This document shows positions 56,583 through 64,000 of a stretch of DNA of 64,000 nucleotides, piece by piece. The position numbers and the translations under genes were made by a program. The number at the start of each line of letters is the position of its first letter. Position 1 is the stretch's first letter. A model generated the notes under the pieces. That model did no database searches. It was not told the DNA's origin and saw nothing but the letters and a program-made list of their open reading frames with translations. This stretch comes from Caulobacter sp. Root1455 (GTDB lineage Bacteria; Pseudomonadota; Alphaproteobacteria; Caulobacterales; Caulobacteraceae), in contig NZ_LMFQ01000026.1 in assembly GCF_001426905.1 (NCBI RefSeq), positions 1-64,000 of the forward strand, read 5' to 3'.

Positions 56583-58507
56583 TACGCGGCCTTCTCCACT
56601 GCGGCGCGGGCCCGCCGCCAGGCCTCGACCAGAACCGTAAGCTTGCCGGCCAACGCCTCGACGGCGGCGGCGTCGTCCAGGCGATCGCTCAGCCACTCGC
56701 GGGCGACATCGTAGAAGATGGTCCGCCCCACGGCGAAGCCCTTGATGATCGGGAAGCGGGCGGCGACTTCGAAGGAAGCCAGCAGTTCGGCCTCCGGCGC
56801 CGACAGGCCCAGCAGCACGACGCCCCGGCACAGGGGGTCGTTCTCGACGATCGCCTGCTCGATCTCCCGCCAGGCGGCCGGGTCGGCGACAGGCTCCAGC
56901 TTCCACCAGTCTGGCCGCACGCCGATGGCGTAGAGCCGGCGGATGGCCCGGGCGACGGTGTGGGAGTCGCCCTCCATGCCCTTGGGCAGGATCACCTCGA
57001 CCAGCAGTTCGTGACGGGTCTTGCGGCTGGCGTCGAACAGGCGAAGCAGCTGACGCTCCTGGCGCTCGCGTAGCTCGATCTCGTCGTCGGGATGGTAGAA
57101 GACCAGGCACTTGACCACGTGGTTCAGCGGCCATTCGGCCAGTTCTGTGGCCACGTCGGCCGAGCTCTCGAACGCCAGCGGCCGAGACTTGGGCAGCTCG
57201 ATCGGGCGACCGATCCAGTACGGACGGTCGGCGGCCAGGGCCAGGGCGTCGAAGCCGAAACGCCCGTCCAGCAGCACGCCGAACCGGTGGTCGCCGCCGG
57301 CCACGGCCTCGACGGCGCGCAGGGCCAGGGTCTTGAAATGCGGAATGCGCGCGACGTCGCCGCCGGTCTCGGCGATCAGGTCCTCGAACTGGCTGCGGTG
57401 GTCCATGGCCAGCACTGTCAACTCGTCATGGACGCCCTGGCGGGTAGTGGCCCAGTGTGTGTGCTCCAGGTCGGCGTCCTCGCGCAGGCGGAAGGGCCGT
57501 TCGCGCTCGCTCAGGAACTGCTCCAGCTCGATCCAGGTCGGCATGGCCGGGGCGCAGCCGTGGCGCGAAACGACGATGGCCCCGCAGGCGTTGCCCCACT
57601 CGCAGCAGGTCTCGAGGCTTTCATGGCGCAGCCAGCCGCGCAGGAAGCCGGCCATGAAGGCGTCCCCTGCCCCCAGCACGTTGAACACCTCGACCTTGAA
57701 GCCGCGAGCGCTGACGCCCTCGTTCAAGCTGTCGGGGATCGCGCCCGGGAAGGCGACGCAGCCTTCGGGACCACGCTTACAGACCAGCAAGGCGTCCGAG
57801 CCCTTCCGGATCTCGCGCAGGGCGGCGATGGTGTCGGTCGTGCCGCCCAGGATGTGGATTTCTTCCTCGGTGCCGACGATCAGGTCGCAGAGGGTCAGAA
57901 CCTCCTGCAGCTTGCGGGTGACGTCCTGGTTCTCGACAAAGCGGTTCTCGCCGGCGTCCTTGCCGGTCAGGCCCCACAGCACCGGGCGGTAGTCGATGTC
58001 GAAGGCCACCCGGCCGCCGGCGGCCTTGACCGTCTTGGCCGCCTTCAGGCTGGCCGCGTAGACGTTGGGTTGGGACAGATGGGTGCCGTTGATCAGCACG
58101 GCCCCGGCCTGGGCGAACCAGGTCTCGTCGACGTCGCCCGCCTCCAACGCCATGTCGGCGCAGTTCTCCCGATAGAAGATCAGCGGGAAATTGACCCGGT
58201 CGCGGATGCCCAGGATGACCAGGGCGGTCAGACGCTCGGGGTCGGTCAGAACCCCGGACACGTCCACGCCCTCGCGGGCCAGCTGTTCGCGAATGAAACG
58301 GCCCATGTGGTCGGCGCCCACTCGGGTCAGCAGACCGGTCTTCAGACCCAGGCGCGCGCCGCCCGAGGCGGTGTTGGTCGGGCTGCCGCCCAGGTACTTG
58401 GCGAACGACGCCATGTCCTCCAGCCGGCCGCCGATCTGCTGGCCGTAGAGATCCACGCTGGACCGGCCCACGGCGATCAGATCGAGAATTTTAGCGTCCT
58501 GCGCCAT
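56582..58507 (-). CDS. iolC: Fused 5-dehydro-2-deoxygluconokinase (IolC) and DUF2090 aldolase-like domain
   Basis: A 641-residue fusion. Residues 1-325 are a PfkB-type kinase (LIAVGRSSVDLYGQQIGGRL, FAKYLGGSPTNTASGGARLG, VEVFNVLGAGDAFMAGFLRG with the GAGD catalytic motif). Residues 340-640 are a DUF2090 domain (VLAMDHRSQFEDLIAETGGD, FGVLLDGRFGFDALALAADR, PDWWKLEPVADPAAWREIE, IIKGFAVGRTIFYDVAREWL), a TIM-barrel relative of LacD/IolJ-type aldolases. It phosphorylates 5-keto-2-deoxygluconate, and the second domain probably cleaves the product. It heads the iol operon; the box at 58590-58613 precedes it. Confidence 0.95.
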   Translation of the reverse strand: MAQDAKILDLIAVGRSSVDLYGQQIGGRLEDMASFAKYLGGSPTNTASGGARLGLKTGLLTRVGADHMGRFIREQLAREGVDVSGVLTDPERLTALVILGIRDRVNFPLIFYRENCADMALEAGDVDETWFAQAGAVLINGTHLSQPNVYAASLKAAKTVKAAGGRVAFDIDYRPVLWGLTGKDAGENRFVENQDVTRKLQEVLTLCDLIVGTEEEIHILGGTTDTIAALREIRKGSDALLVCKRGPEGCVAFPGAIPDSLNEGVSARGFKVEVFNVLGAGDAFMAGFLRGWLRHESLETCCEWGNACGAIVVSRHGCAPAMPTWIELEQFLSERERPFRLREDADLEHTHWATTRQGVHDELTVLAMDHRSQFEDLIAETGGDVARIPHFKTLALRAVEAVAGGDHRFGVLLDGRFGFDALALAADRPYWIGRPIELPKSRPLAFESSADVATELAEWPLNHVVKCLVFYHPDDEIELRERQERQLLRLFDASRKTRHELLVEVILPKGMEGDSHTVARAIRRLYAIGVRPDWWKLEPVADPAAWREIEQAIVENDPLCRGVVLLGLSAPEAELLASFEVAARFPIIKGFAVGRTIFYDVAREWLSDRLDDAAAVEALAGKLTVLVEAWRRARAAVEKAA

Positions 58508-58589
58508 GCCAGTTCCACGTCACTTGGAGCCGGCTGCTCACCGGCGATATGTAACGCATATTCTAACTCTGGAACGCTTGCAATATCCA

Positions 58590-58613
58590 TTTCATTTTGA
58601 CGGCAAAATGGAA
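58590..58613. promoter_or_regulatory. Predicted IolR box upstream of iolC
   Basis: TTTCATTTTG-ACGG-CAAAATGGAA. The inner part CATTTTG-ACGG-CAAAATG is a perfect palindrome, the best copy in the window. It lies between the iolR stop and the iolC start, 82 bases before the latter. Confidence 0.72.
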
Positions 58614-58621
58614 CAGGTCGT

Positions 58622-59509
58622 TCAACCCGGCTTGGCGGCCTTGGCCGAACGCCCCTTGACGCGCGAGCTCTCGAAGGCGAAGCCGATGACCAGGGCCTGG
58701 GCCAGGCAGATCGACGCGGCCAGCGAGCGGAAGGTCCGCACCTCCGATTCGCGCACGTGCAGCACCAGGCTGGCCGGCTTGGCGATCGGGCTGACCAGGC
58801 TGTCGCTGATCGACAGGATCGCCGCCCCGCGCGCCGCCGCCATCTCGACCGCCTGGATCGTCTCCTCGGCATAGGGGTGGTAGCTGACGGCGATCAGCAC
58901 GTCCTTGGGGCCGATGGTCTGGACCTGCTGCTTGGTCAGGCCCGCCACGCCGTCGATGAACAGGGTGCGCTTGTTCACCTGTTGCAGCGAGTAGGCCAGA
59001 TAGGAGGCCACCGGGAACGAGCGACGGAAGCCGACCACATAGACCGTCTCGGCCTTGTCGATCATCTTCACGGCCTGGGCCATGTCGTCTTCGCTGACCG
59101 TCTGGGCCAGGTTCTGCAGCGCCAGGGTGTTGCCCTCGACGAACTCGGCCAGCACGTCCGCCCCGCCCTCGGGCTTCTTAGCCACCGCCTCGTTGAAGTG
59201 ACGCACCCGCTCGCCGTAGCCCAGGGCCGCATGCCCCGACAGCAGACCGTCGCGGAACAGCCGCTGCATCTGGCTGGCCCCGGGATAGCCGAAGCTCTTG
59301 GCGAAACGGACGATGGCAGAGGGCTGCACGCCGCAACGCTCGGAGATCACCGCCAGGGTCTCCAGCGCCATCTCGTTGGGCTCGTCCAGCACATAGCGAG
59401 CGATCTGCTGCAGGCGTTTGCTTAGCGAGTCGTAGCGCTCGAGAATCGCCGCGCGCAGCTCCTCGGCCGTCTTCGGCGCGGTTTCCAACGCCGGGGTCGC
59501 TTCGTCCAT
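58622..59509 (-). CDS. iolR: RpiR/MurR-family regulator (IolR-type repressor of inositol genes)
   Basis: A 295-residue RpiR regulator. The HTH domain reads LETLAVISERCGVQPSAIVR, FAKSFGYPGASQMQRLF, and the C-terminal SIS domain (ETVYVVGFRRSFPVASYLAY, IGPKDVLIAVSYHPYAEET) binds a phospho-sugar type ligand. It lies between iolC and iolG, as do the IolR repressors of Caulobacter and rhizobia, which respond to an inositol breakdown product. A TTTGAATTTAGAATATCC half-site lies upstream (59530-59547), hinting at autoregulation. It has its own promoter. Confidence 0.9.
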   Translation of the reverse strand: MDEATPALETAPKTAEELRAAILERYDSLSKRLQQIARYVLDEPNEMALETLAVISERCGVQPSAIVRFAKSFGYPGASQMQRLFRDGLLSGHAALGYGERVRHFNEAVAKKPEGGADVLAEFVEGNTLALQNLAQTVSEDDMAQAVKMIDKAETVYVVGFRRSFPVASYLAYSLQQVNKRTLFIDGVAGLTKQQVQTIGPKDVLIAVSYHPYAEETIQAVEMAAARGAAILSISDSLVSPIAKPASLVLHVRESEVRTFRSLAASICLAQALVIGFAFESSRVKGRSAKAAKPG

Positions 59510-59588
59510 CGGTCCCTCGATATGATCGCTTTGAATTTAGAATATCCGTTCCGCACGCGAACACAAACGCACTAGATTCGCCCCGACA

Positions 59589-59621
59589 TTCCACTTTCTA
59601 TCTGGAAGGAATTTTTGTTCC
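59589..59621. promoter_or_regulatory. Predicted IolR boxes upstream of iolG1
   Basis: TTCCACTTTC-TAT-CTGGAAGGAA (59589-59611), then GGAA-TTTTTG-TTCC (59608-59621), the latter an exact match to the rhizobial IolR core GGAA-N6-TTCC. It lies 59 bases before the 59680 start. Confidence 0.65.
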
Positions 59622-59679
59622 ATATTACAGCAGGGTGGACGGGGCCCGGAGAGCGCCGCCACGTCGGGGAGTGACGGAC

Positions 59680-60666
59680 ATGATCAAGGTGGCTCAACTG
59701 GGCGCGGGGCGGATGGGGGCGATCCATGCCCGCAACGCCGCCGCCAATCCCCGCCTGGATCTGGTCGCCCTGGTCGATCCCCGCCCCGACGTCGCCGGCC
59801 CGTTGGCCCAGGTGCTCGGCGCACGACTGGCCCGCTTCGAGGAGGTGCTGGCCGATCCGGACATCAAGGGGATCATCGTCGCCAGCTCGACCGACGCGCA
59901 TCTGGACAATGCGCTGTCCGCCCTCCGGGCGGGCAAGATCGTGTTCTGCGAAAAGCCGTTGGACCTGGACCTGGCCCGTCTGCTGGCCGCCTCGGGCGAA
60001 CTCGACAAGGCCGATGGCAAGCTGTTCGTGGCCTTCAACCGCCGCTTCGACCCGCACTACCAGACCCTGAAGGCCAAGATCGACAGCGGCGAGATCGGCA
60101 AGCTGGAAAGCCTGCACATCGTCAACCACGACCCGGCCGCCCCGCCTCCGGCCTTCATCCCGACCAGCGGCGGCCTGTTCAAGGACTTCACCATCCATGA
60201 CTTCGACCTGGCCCCCTGGCTGATGGGCGAACGACCGGTCGAGGTGTTCGCCTGGGCCAGTTGCCTGATCGATCCGGAGATCGGCCGCCTGGGCGACGTC
60301 GACACCGCCAAGGTCGTGCTGACCACCGCCTCGGGCCGCCTGTGCATGATCAGCAACAGCCGCCGCAGCGGCTATGGCTACGACCAGCGCATCGAGGCCT
60401 TCGGCTCCAGGGGCGCGGCTCGGGTCGACAACCTGACCAACACCGCCGTGTCGGTGTGGGGCCAGACCGGCGCGCTGGCCGACAGGTTCCCCTACGCCTT
60501 CATCGACCGCTACGCCGGCGCCTACGCCGCCGAGATGGACCATTTCGCCGACATTCTGGAAGGCAAGGCCGCGCCCGAAACAGGCTTCGCCGCCAGCGTC
60601 GCCTCCCTGGAACTGGCCGAAGCCGCCGCCCGCTCGGCGACGACCGGCGCCCCCGTCCGACTTTAG
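59680..60666 (+). CDS. iolG: Inositol 2-dehydrogenase family (IolG-type), copy 1
   Basis: A 328-residue Gfo/Idh/MocA dehydrogenase. The NAD fold is KVAQLGAGRMGAIHARNAAA, then VASSTDAHLDNALSALRAGK, FCEKPLDLDLARLLAASGEL, the signature EKPLD, and the late FKDFTIHDFDLAPWLMGERP with the catalytic His-Asp. It oxidises myo-inositol (or a close isomer) to scyllo-inosose. The ATG at 59680 has GGGGAGTGACGG upstream. It is followed by a second, related dehydrogenase after 17 bases. Which of the two is the main inositol enzyme is not visible. Confidence 0.92.
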   Translation: MIKVAQLGAGRMGAIHARNAAANPRLDLVALVDPRPDVAGPLAQVLGARLARFEEVLADPDIKGIIVASSTDAHLDNALSALRAGKIVFCEKPLDLDLARLLAASGELDKADGKLFVAFNRRFDPHYQTLKAKIDSGEIGKLESLHIVNHDPAAPPPAFIPTSGGLFKDFTIHDFDLAPWLMGERPVEVFAWASCLIDPEIGRLGDVDTAKVVLTTASGRLCMISNSRRSGYGYDQRIEAFGSRGAARVDNLTNTAVSVWGQTGALADRFPYAFIDRYAGAYAAEMDHFADILEGKAAPETGFAASVASLELAEAAARSATTGAPVRL

Positions 60667-60683
60667 AGAGTATCGAGGTTCCC

Positions 60684-61670
60684 ATGCACGACATCGCCAT
60701 CCTGGGCGCCGGCCGCATCGGCCGCATCCACGCCAAGAACGTCGGCGGCCAGCCCGGCCTGCGGCTCAAATACGTGGTCGATCCGGTCGCCGCGGCCGCC
60801 GACGGCCTGGCCGCCGAGACCGGCGCGACCGTCACGGACCTCGAGACCGCCCTGAACGATTCCGCGGTCGCCGGCGTGATCGTCGCCAGTTCAACCGACA
60901 CCCACCTCGACTACTGCCTGAAGGCCGTGGCCGCGGGCAAGGCGGTGTTCTGCGAGAAGCCGATCGACCTGGATCTGGCCCGAGCCCGCTCGGCGCAAGG
61001 TCTGCTGGGCGGCAAGGACGTCAAGCTGTTCCTGGGCTTCAACCGCCGCTTCGACCCCAACTTCCAGGGCCTGAAGACGCGACTGACCAGCGGCGTCGTG
61101 GGCGCGCTGGAGACGGTGCATATCACCAGCCACGACCCGGCCCCACCGCCGGTGTCCTACGTCAAGGTTTCGGGCGGCCTGTTCAAGGACATGGCCATCC
61201 ACGACTTCGACATGGCCCGCTGGCTGCTGGACGAGCCGGTGATCGAGGTGTTCGCCGCCGCCAGCTGCCTGGTCGATCCGGCCATCGGCGAGGCCGGCGA
61301 CGTCGACACCGCCAAGATCCTGCTGCGCACCGCCTCGGGCAAGATCTGCGTGATCAGCAACAGCCGCCGCAGCGGCTACGGCTACGACCAGCGCATCGAG
61401 GCCTTCGGCGCCAAGGGCCTGGTGCGGGCCGACAACGTCATGGAAAGCACCGTCTCTGTGTGGGGCGAAGCCGGCGCGGCCAGCGACAGCTTCCAGAACT
61501 TCTTCCTGGATCGCTACGCCGAGGCCTATCGCCGCGAGATGGCGCATTTCGCGGGAATCCTGCGCGGGGATGAGCTGCCGTCGGTGGGCTATGCCGACGG
61601 CGTCGAGGCCCTGGCCTTGGCGGAGGCCGCGGGCCAGTCGGCGCGCACCGGCCAGGTCGTGAAGCTCTAG
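60684..61670 (+). CDS. Inositol 2-dehydrogenase family (IolG-type), copy 2
   Basis: A 328-residue Gfo/Idh/MocA dehydrogenase, a clear tandem paralogue of the 59680 gene: HDIAILGAGRIGRIHAKNVG, VASSTDTHLDYCLKAVAAGK, FCEKPIDLDLARARSAQ and FKDMAIHDFDMARWLLDEPV. Both have the same length and keep the EKP Lys and HDFD motifs, so both should be active. A second copy suggests action on a second inositol isomer (scyllo or D-chiro), useful because phytase products and plant inositols vary. It ends in a hairpin terminator. The split in substrate use is inference. Confidence 0.92.
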   Translation: MHDIAILGAGRIGRIHAKNVGGQPGLRLKYVVDPVAAAADGLAAETGATVTDLETALNDSAVAGVIVASSTDTHLDYCLKAVAAGKAVFCEKPIDLDLARARSAQGLLGGKDVKLFLGFNRRFDPNFQGLKTRLTSGVVGALETVHITSHDPAPPPVSYVKVSGGLFKDMAIHDFDMARWLLDEPVIEVFAAASCLVDPAIGEAGDVDTAKILLRTASGKICVISNSRRSGYGYDQRIEAFGAKGLVRADNVMESTVSVWGEAGAASDSFQNFFLDRYAEAYRREMAHFAGILRGDELPSVGYADGVEALALAEAAGQSARTGQVVKL

Positions 61671-61698
61671 ACGCCCTTCCCCCTCGCCAAACGCATGA

Positions 61699-61726
61699 GG
61701 GCCGCACGGCGAAAACCGTGCGGCCC
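61699..61726 (+). terminator. Terminator of the iolG pair
   Basis: An 11-bp stem GGGCCGCACGG / CCGTGCGGCCC with a 6-base loop and a weak T-rich tail (CTTGTCGTTTT). Confidence 0.75.
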
Positions 61727-61796
61727 CTTGTCGTTTTGCAGTCCGCGGCCCCCTCGCCCGCCCCGCCAAGCCCTCGACCCAGGACGCAAAAGGAAC

Positions 61797-61820
61797 GGCG
61801 GCCTTCTCGCGAAGGCCGCC
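61797..61820 (-). terminator. Terminator of the histidine phytase gene
   Basis: A 10-bp stem GGCGGCCTTC / GAAGGCCGCC with a 4-base loop. On the minus strand it is followed by GTTCCTTTTG. It lies 29 bases beyond the 61849 stop. Confidence 0.75.
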
Positions 61821-61848
61821 GCTTTCAGTTGCACCAAGATCGAGAGGT

Positions 61849-63114
61849 TCAGTTCTTCGCCGGGTTCGCCAGCTTGCCGCCGACGATCTTCTGGAAGGTC
61901 TCCAGCGGGCACACCGTGGCGTCGCCCTTCACGCCGCAGCCCGGGATCGGAAAGTAAGAGAAGGCCGGCGGGTTGCCGGCGGTCAGCGGCTGCAGCTCGC
62001 GCAGCTGGTCCATGCTCTGGGCCGTGTAGAAGGCTCGGACGAAAGCCTGGCCGCCCCCGTCCTTCAGCAGTTCGAAGCCCATGGCGCCGCCGGGCGGCGG
62101 ATCGTCCCGAGGATAGTCGGCGGCGGTGAAGTGCGCGCCGAAGAAGGCGCGCAGGGCGGCGATGTTGGTGTCGTGGCCGACCAGCAGGGTCAGACGGCCC
62201 GTATCGGCCTCGCCGTTCAGCGCAGACAGCACGCGCTTGGCGATCGGGGCGGCGTAGCGCTCGGCGATATAGGGCGCGCCGACCTCGTAGTTGAACTTCA
62301 CCGGATGGAAGCGGAGCATGGCCTGGATGTCCGCCTTGGAGGCGCGCCCCCAACCGACTTCGTTCATCGGCTTGCCCTCGACATATTCCAGCAGGACGGT
62401 CTGGCCGCCGGTCGAGGCGATCGACAGCGCGCCTTCCAGGTCCGGGCTGTCGCCTTTGTTGCCCTTCAGCGAAGACGGCCGCTTGGCGATGTCGCAGCCG
62501 GCCTTGGTGGCCAGGTCGCAGCCCAGCACCTTCTGCAGGACCGCGAAGTCCTCGGCATGGACGCGCGCTTCGGCCGCGACGCCGGGCTTTTGGCGCTGAG
62601 CGGCCTTCAGCGCGACGGCGCCGTCGATGCCCTCGGCCGGATGGAAGACCGGATCGTTGTCCTCGGTCACGGGATGATCGACCACGAGCCCGCAGCCGGC
62701 CTGCAGGCCGTCGACGAACGACTCGGCGGTCTTGATGGCGCGGGACTTGCCGCTGGCCCAGACCACGATCTCGCCCTTGGGCGCGCAGCCGGCGTTGGGG
62801 ATCAGCCCCCGAGAGGCCAGGAAGGTGCGGTTGTAGGCGCCCATCAGCCGCGCGCCTTCGATCCCATGCGGGGTCAACTCGCCGAACGGCGTGGTCCAGG
62901 TCGACCAGGGCTGGGCGGTCGTGCCTTCCGGCGTGGCGGGCGATTTGGTCGGTGGACGGACGCTGTGGCGCATCAGCATGACCACGCGCTCAAGCTTCAG
63001 GTCGCCGGTCGGACCGCCGCTCGAAGCGGCGGCCGCCGGGCTGGCGATCCCAGTCGCGATCAGGGGCGCGGCGATCATCGCGGCCGTCATCAATGCGTTT
63101 CGAAGTCTCGCCAT
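61849..63114 (-). CDS. Histidine acid phosphatase, phytase/glucose-1-phosphatase type
   Basis: A 421-residue periplasmic phosphatase. The signal peptide (MTAAMIAAPLIATGIASPAA) precedes the active-site motif VVMLMRHSVRPPTKSP (RHxxRxP, His50; the usual Gly is Ser). The C-terminal HD motif is LLVGHDTNIAALRAFFGAHF (His-Asp near 314). Other marks are ELTPHGIEGARLMGAYNR and VWASGKSRAIKTAESFVDGL. Members release phosphate from phytate or sugar phosphates. The ATG at 63114 has GGGAGGCGTT just before it. An IolR box upstream (63176-63199) ties it to inositol use. Several Cys may form disulfides. Confidence 0.93.
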   Translation of the reverse strand: MARLRNALMTAAMIAAPLIATGIASPAAAASSGGPTGDLKLERVVMLMRHSVRPPTKSPATPEGTTAQPWSTWTTPFGELTPHGIEGARLMGAYNRTFLASRGLIPNAGCAPKGEIVVWASGKSRAIKTAESFVDGLQAGCGLVVDHPVTEDNDPVFHPAEGIDGAVALKAAQRQKPGVAAEARVHAEDFAVLQKVLGCDLATKAGCDIAKRPSSLKGNKGDSPDLEGALSIASTGGQTVLLEYVEGKPMNEVGWGRASKADIQAMLRFHPVKFNYEVGAPYIAERYAAPIAKRVLSALNGEADTGRLTLLVGHDTNIAALRAFFGAHFTAADYPRDDPPPGGAMGFELLKDGGGQAFVRAFYTAQSMDQLRELQPLTAGNPPAFSYFPIPGCGVKGDATVCPLETFQKIVGGKLANPAKN

Positions 63115-63175
63115 AACGCCTCCCTCGCCGCTCACCCTTGGCGACATGTTGTTGACCGGGTTGTACGAATGGATA

Positions 63176-63199
63176 TTCTATTTGGCAACTAAATTGGAA
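63176..63199. promoter_or_regulatory. Predicted IolR box between the two phytase genes
   Basis: TTCTATTTGG-CAAC-TAAATTGGAA, 19 of 24 identical to the box upstream of the TonB receptor/tpiA pair (44245-44268). It lies 61 bases before the histidine phytase start and 104 before the propeller phytase start. Confidence 0.66.
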
Positions 63200-63231
63200 T
63201 TTTTAGTGCAATTTTTGACGCCCGGCCCGAT

Positions 63232-63251
63232 TTCGTCAGCGGGGCGTCAGG
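63232..63251 (+). promoter_or_regulatory. GTCAG direct-repeat motif, copy 2 (propeller phytase)
   Basis: TTCGTCAGCGGGGCGTCAGG: GTCAG twice, 11 bases apart, 18 of 20 identical to the site at 46704-46723. It lies 52 bases before the phytase ATG and could be the site of the RR at 45695-46360 or a degenerate Pho box. Confidence 0.65.
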
Positions 63252-63303
63252 GCGACCGCTCTAGCCAAGTCGCACGATTTGAGATGCGACATCAGGGGAC
63301 CAC

Positions 63304-64000
63304 ATGATCCATCGCCGCGCCACCTTCGCCGCCGCCAGCGCCCTAGCCTTGCTGATCGCCGCCCCTGCTCTGGCCCAGACCGCTGGCGCCCAGACGGCCA
63401 GCGTCGCGCCGGTCGGCGCGACGGTCCCCACCGCGCAAGGCGGCGCCAACGCCTCGGCCCTGCTCTACAACGCGGCCGACCCGGCCAAAAGCGTCATCGC
63501 CGCCACCGGCGAGCTGGGCGGGCTGGAGTTCTACGGCCTTGACGGCCAGCACCGCTCGGCCCTGCCCGGCGGCGAAACCTACGGCGTCGATGTGCGCGGC
63601 GACCTGATCGCGGTGTTGGACCGCAAGGACGGCCGCCTGCGCCTGTCGCGCTACGACTTCGCCAGCGGCGCCGCCGCCGGCGTCGACGCCCGCCCCCTGA
63701 CCCTGGGCTATGCCGGCGAAGGCCTGTGTCTGCACAAGAGCCCCCGCGACGGCGCGCTCTACGCTTTCACCCTGGGCGGCGAGGGCCAGTTGGACCAGTG
63801 GCTGCTGTTCCAGGCCGCCGACGGCAAGCTGGACGGCCGCATCGTTCGCCGCCTCCACCTGTCGTCCGAGGCCAAGTACTGCGTCGCCGACGACGCCAGC
63901 GGCGTGCTCTACATCGCCCAGCAGGCCGTCGGGATCTGGCGTTACGACGCCGACCCGGAAGCCGAGGCCGTGGCGACCGTGATCGACATCAACCGCCTGG
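63304..64000 (+). CDS. Beta-propeller phytase, N-terminal part (runs off right edge)
   Basis: An open frame from the ATG at 63304 (AGGGGA ribosome site) continues past 64000, at least 232 residues. It has a signal peptide (FAAASALALLIAAPALAQTA), then propeller-type segments SALLYNAADPAKSVIAATGE, LGGLEFYGLDGQHRSALPGG, YAGEGLCLHKSPRDGALYAF, and EAKYCVADDASGVLYIAQQA, VGIWRYDADPEAEA. This is the beta-propeller phytase family, calcium-dependent 3-phytases that are secreted or on the cell surface. It is divergent from the histidine phytase, sharing 189 bases of regulatory DNA. Confidence 0.9.
   Translation, partial: MIHRRATFAAASALALLIAAPALAQTAGAQTASVAPVGATVPTAQGGANASALLYNAADPAKSVIAATGELGGLEFYGLDGQHRSALPGGETYGVDVRGDLIAVLDRKDGRLRLSRYDFASGAAAGVDARPLTLGYAGEGLCLHKSPRDGALYAFTLGGEGQLDQWLLFQAADGKLDGRIVRRLHLSSEAKYCVADDASGVLYIAQQAVGIWRYDADPEAEAVATVIDINRL

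Noticed and set aside
57092..58600. Long plus-strand frame over iolC
   Set aside because: A shadow of the iolC-DUF2090 gene with no recognisable domain.

Overview
The window is high-GC alphaproteobacterial chromosome, most likely Caulobacter or a close Caulobacteraceae relative. The evidence is an alphaproteobacterial SOS box (GTTC-N7-GTTC), two EcfG-type (GGAAC-N16/17-CGTT) promoters, several TonB-dependent receptors, tiny Caulobacter-style secreted proteins, and the alphaproteobacterial iolC-D-E-B-A order. I found no rRNA, tRNA or CRISPR array. Every call rests on reading the sequence and recalling families; no database search was run.

Layout. (1) 1-3.4 kb is an accessory, lower-GC patch: an Rhs/YD-repeat secreted protein running off the left edge, a cadherin-like companion and two orphan ORFs. 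(2) 3.7-20 kb is mostly ordinary genes: a DsbA-like oxidoreductase, an EcfG-type sigma factor with an EcfG promoter, a second EcfG promoter driving two tiny ORFs, an Old Yellow Enzyme, a small SOS-boxed ORF, an Atm1-type ABC exporter, a LOG protein, a GT14-like glycosyltransferase, paired acyl-CoA dehydrogenases, a short CobT, a pair of paralogous secreted proteins and a retropepsin-like protease. (3) 20-21.3 kb has dusA with an integrase remnant beside it.

(4) 21.3-32.7 kb is a sulfide/persulfide island. It has SQR, thioredoxin, a DUF2892 protein and TolC on one strand. On the other are a dithiol ArsR (BigR/SqrR type), rhodanese, an RND adaptor and an RND pump. These are followed by a second dithiol ArsR, a TSUP exporter and an ETHE1-type persulfide dioxygenase. 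The two divergent promoters share a 23-bp operator (19/23 identical).

(5) 32.7-40.7 kb is a phosphate island: pstSCAB, a LysR regulator, a degenerate HisKA_2-type kinase, a catalytically dead serine-recombinase-like protein and a porin. Three Pho-box-like sites and four copies of a 15-bp palindrome (GTAAGTTNAACTTAC) lie between the genes.

(6) 40.7-64 kb appears to be an inositol-phosphate (phytate) utilisation locus. It holds a TonB receptor with tpiA, an HK-RR-PepSY operon divergent from a second TonB receptor, an organophosphate-type MFS transporter with an inositol monophosphatase, iolCDEBA, an IolR-type repressor, two tandem iolG-like dehydrogenases, a histidine acid phytase and the start of a beta-propeller phytase. 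Related AATGGAA/TTCCATT palindromes precede the first receptor, the MFS operon, iolC, iolG and the histidine phytase. A different 20-mer (18/20 identical) precedes both the PepSY operon and the propeller phytase. The inferred pathway is phytate dephosphorylation outside the cytoplasm, import of inositol phosphates, cytoplasmic removal of the last phosphate, then Iol catabolism to acetyl-CoA and triose phosphate.
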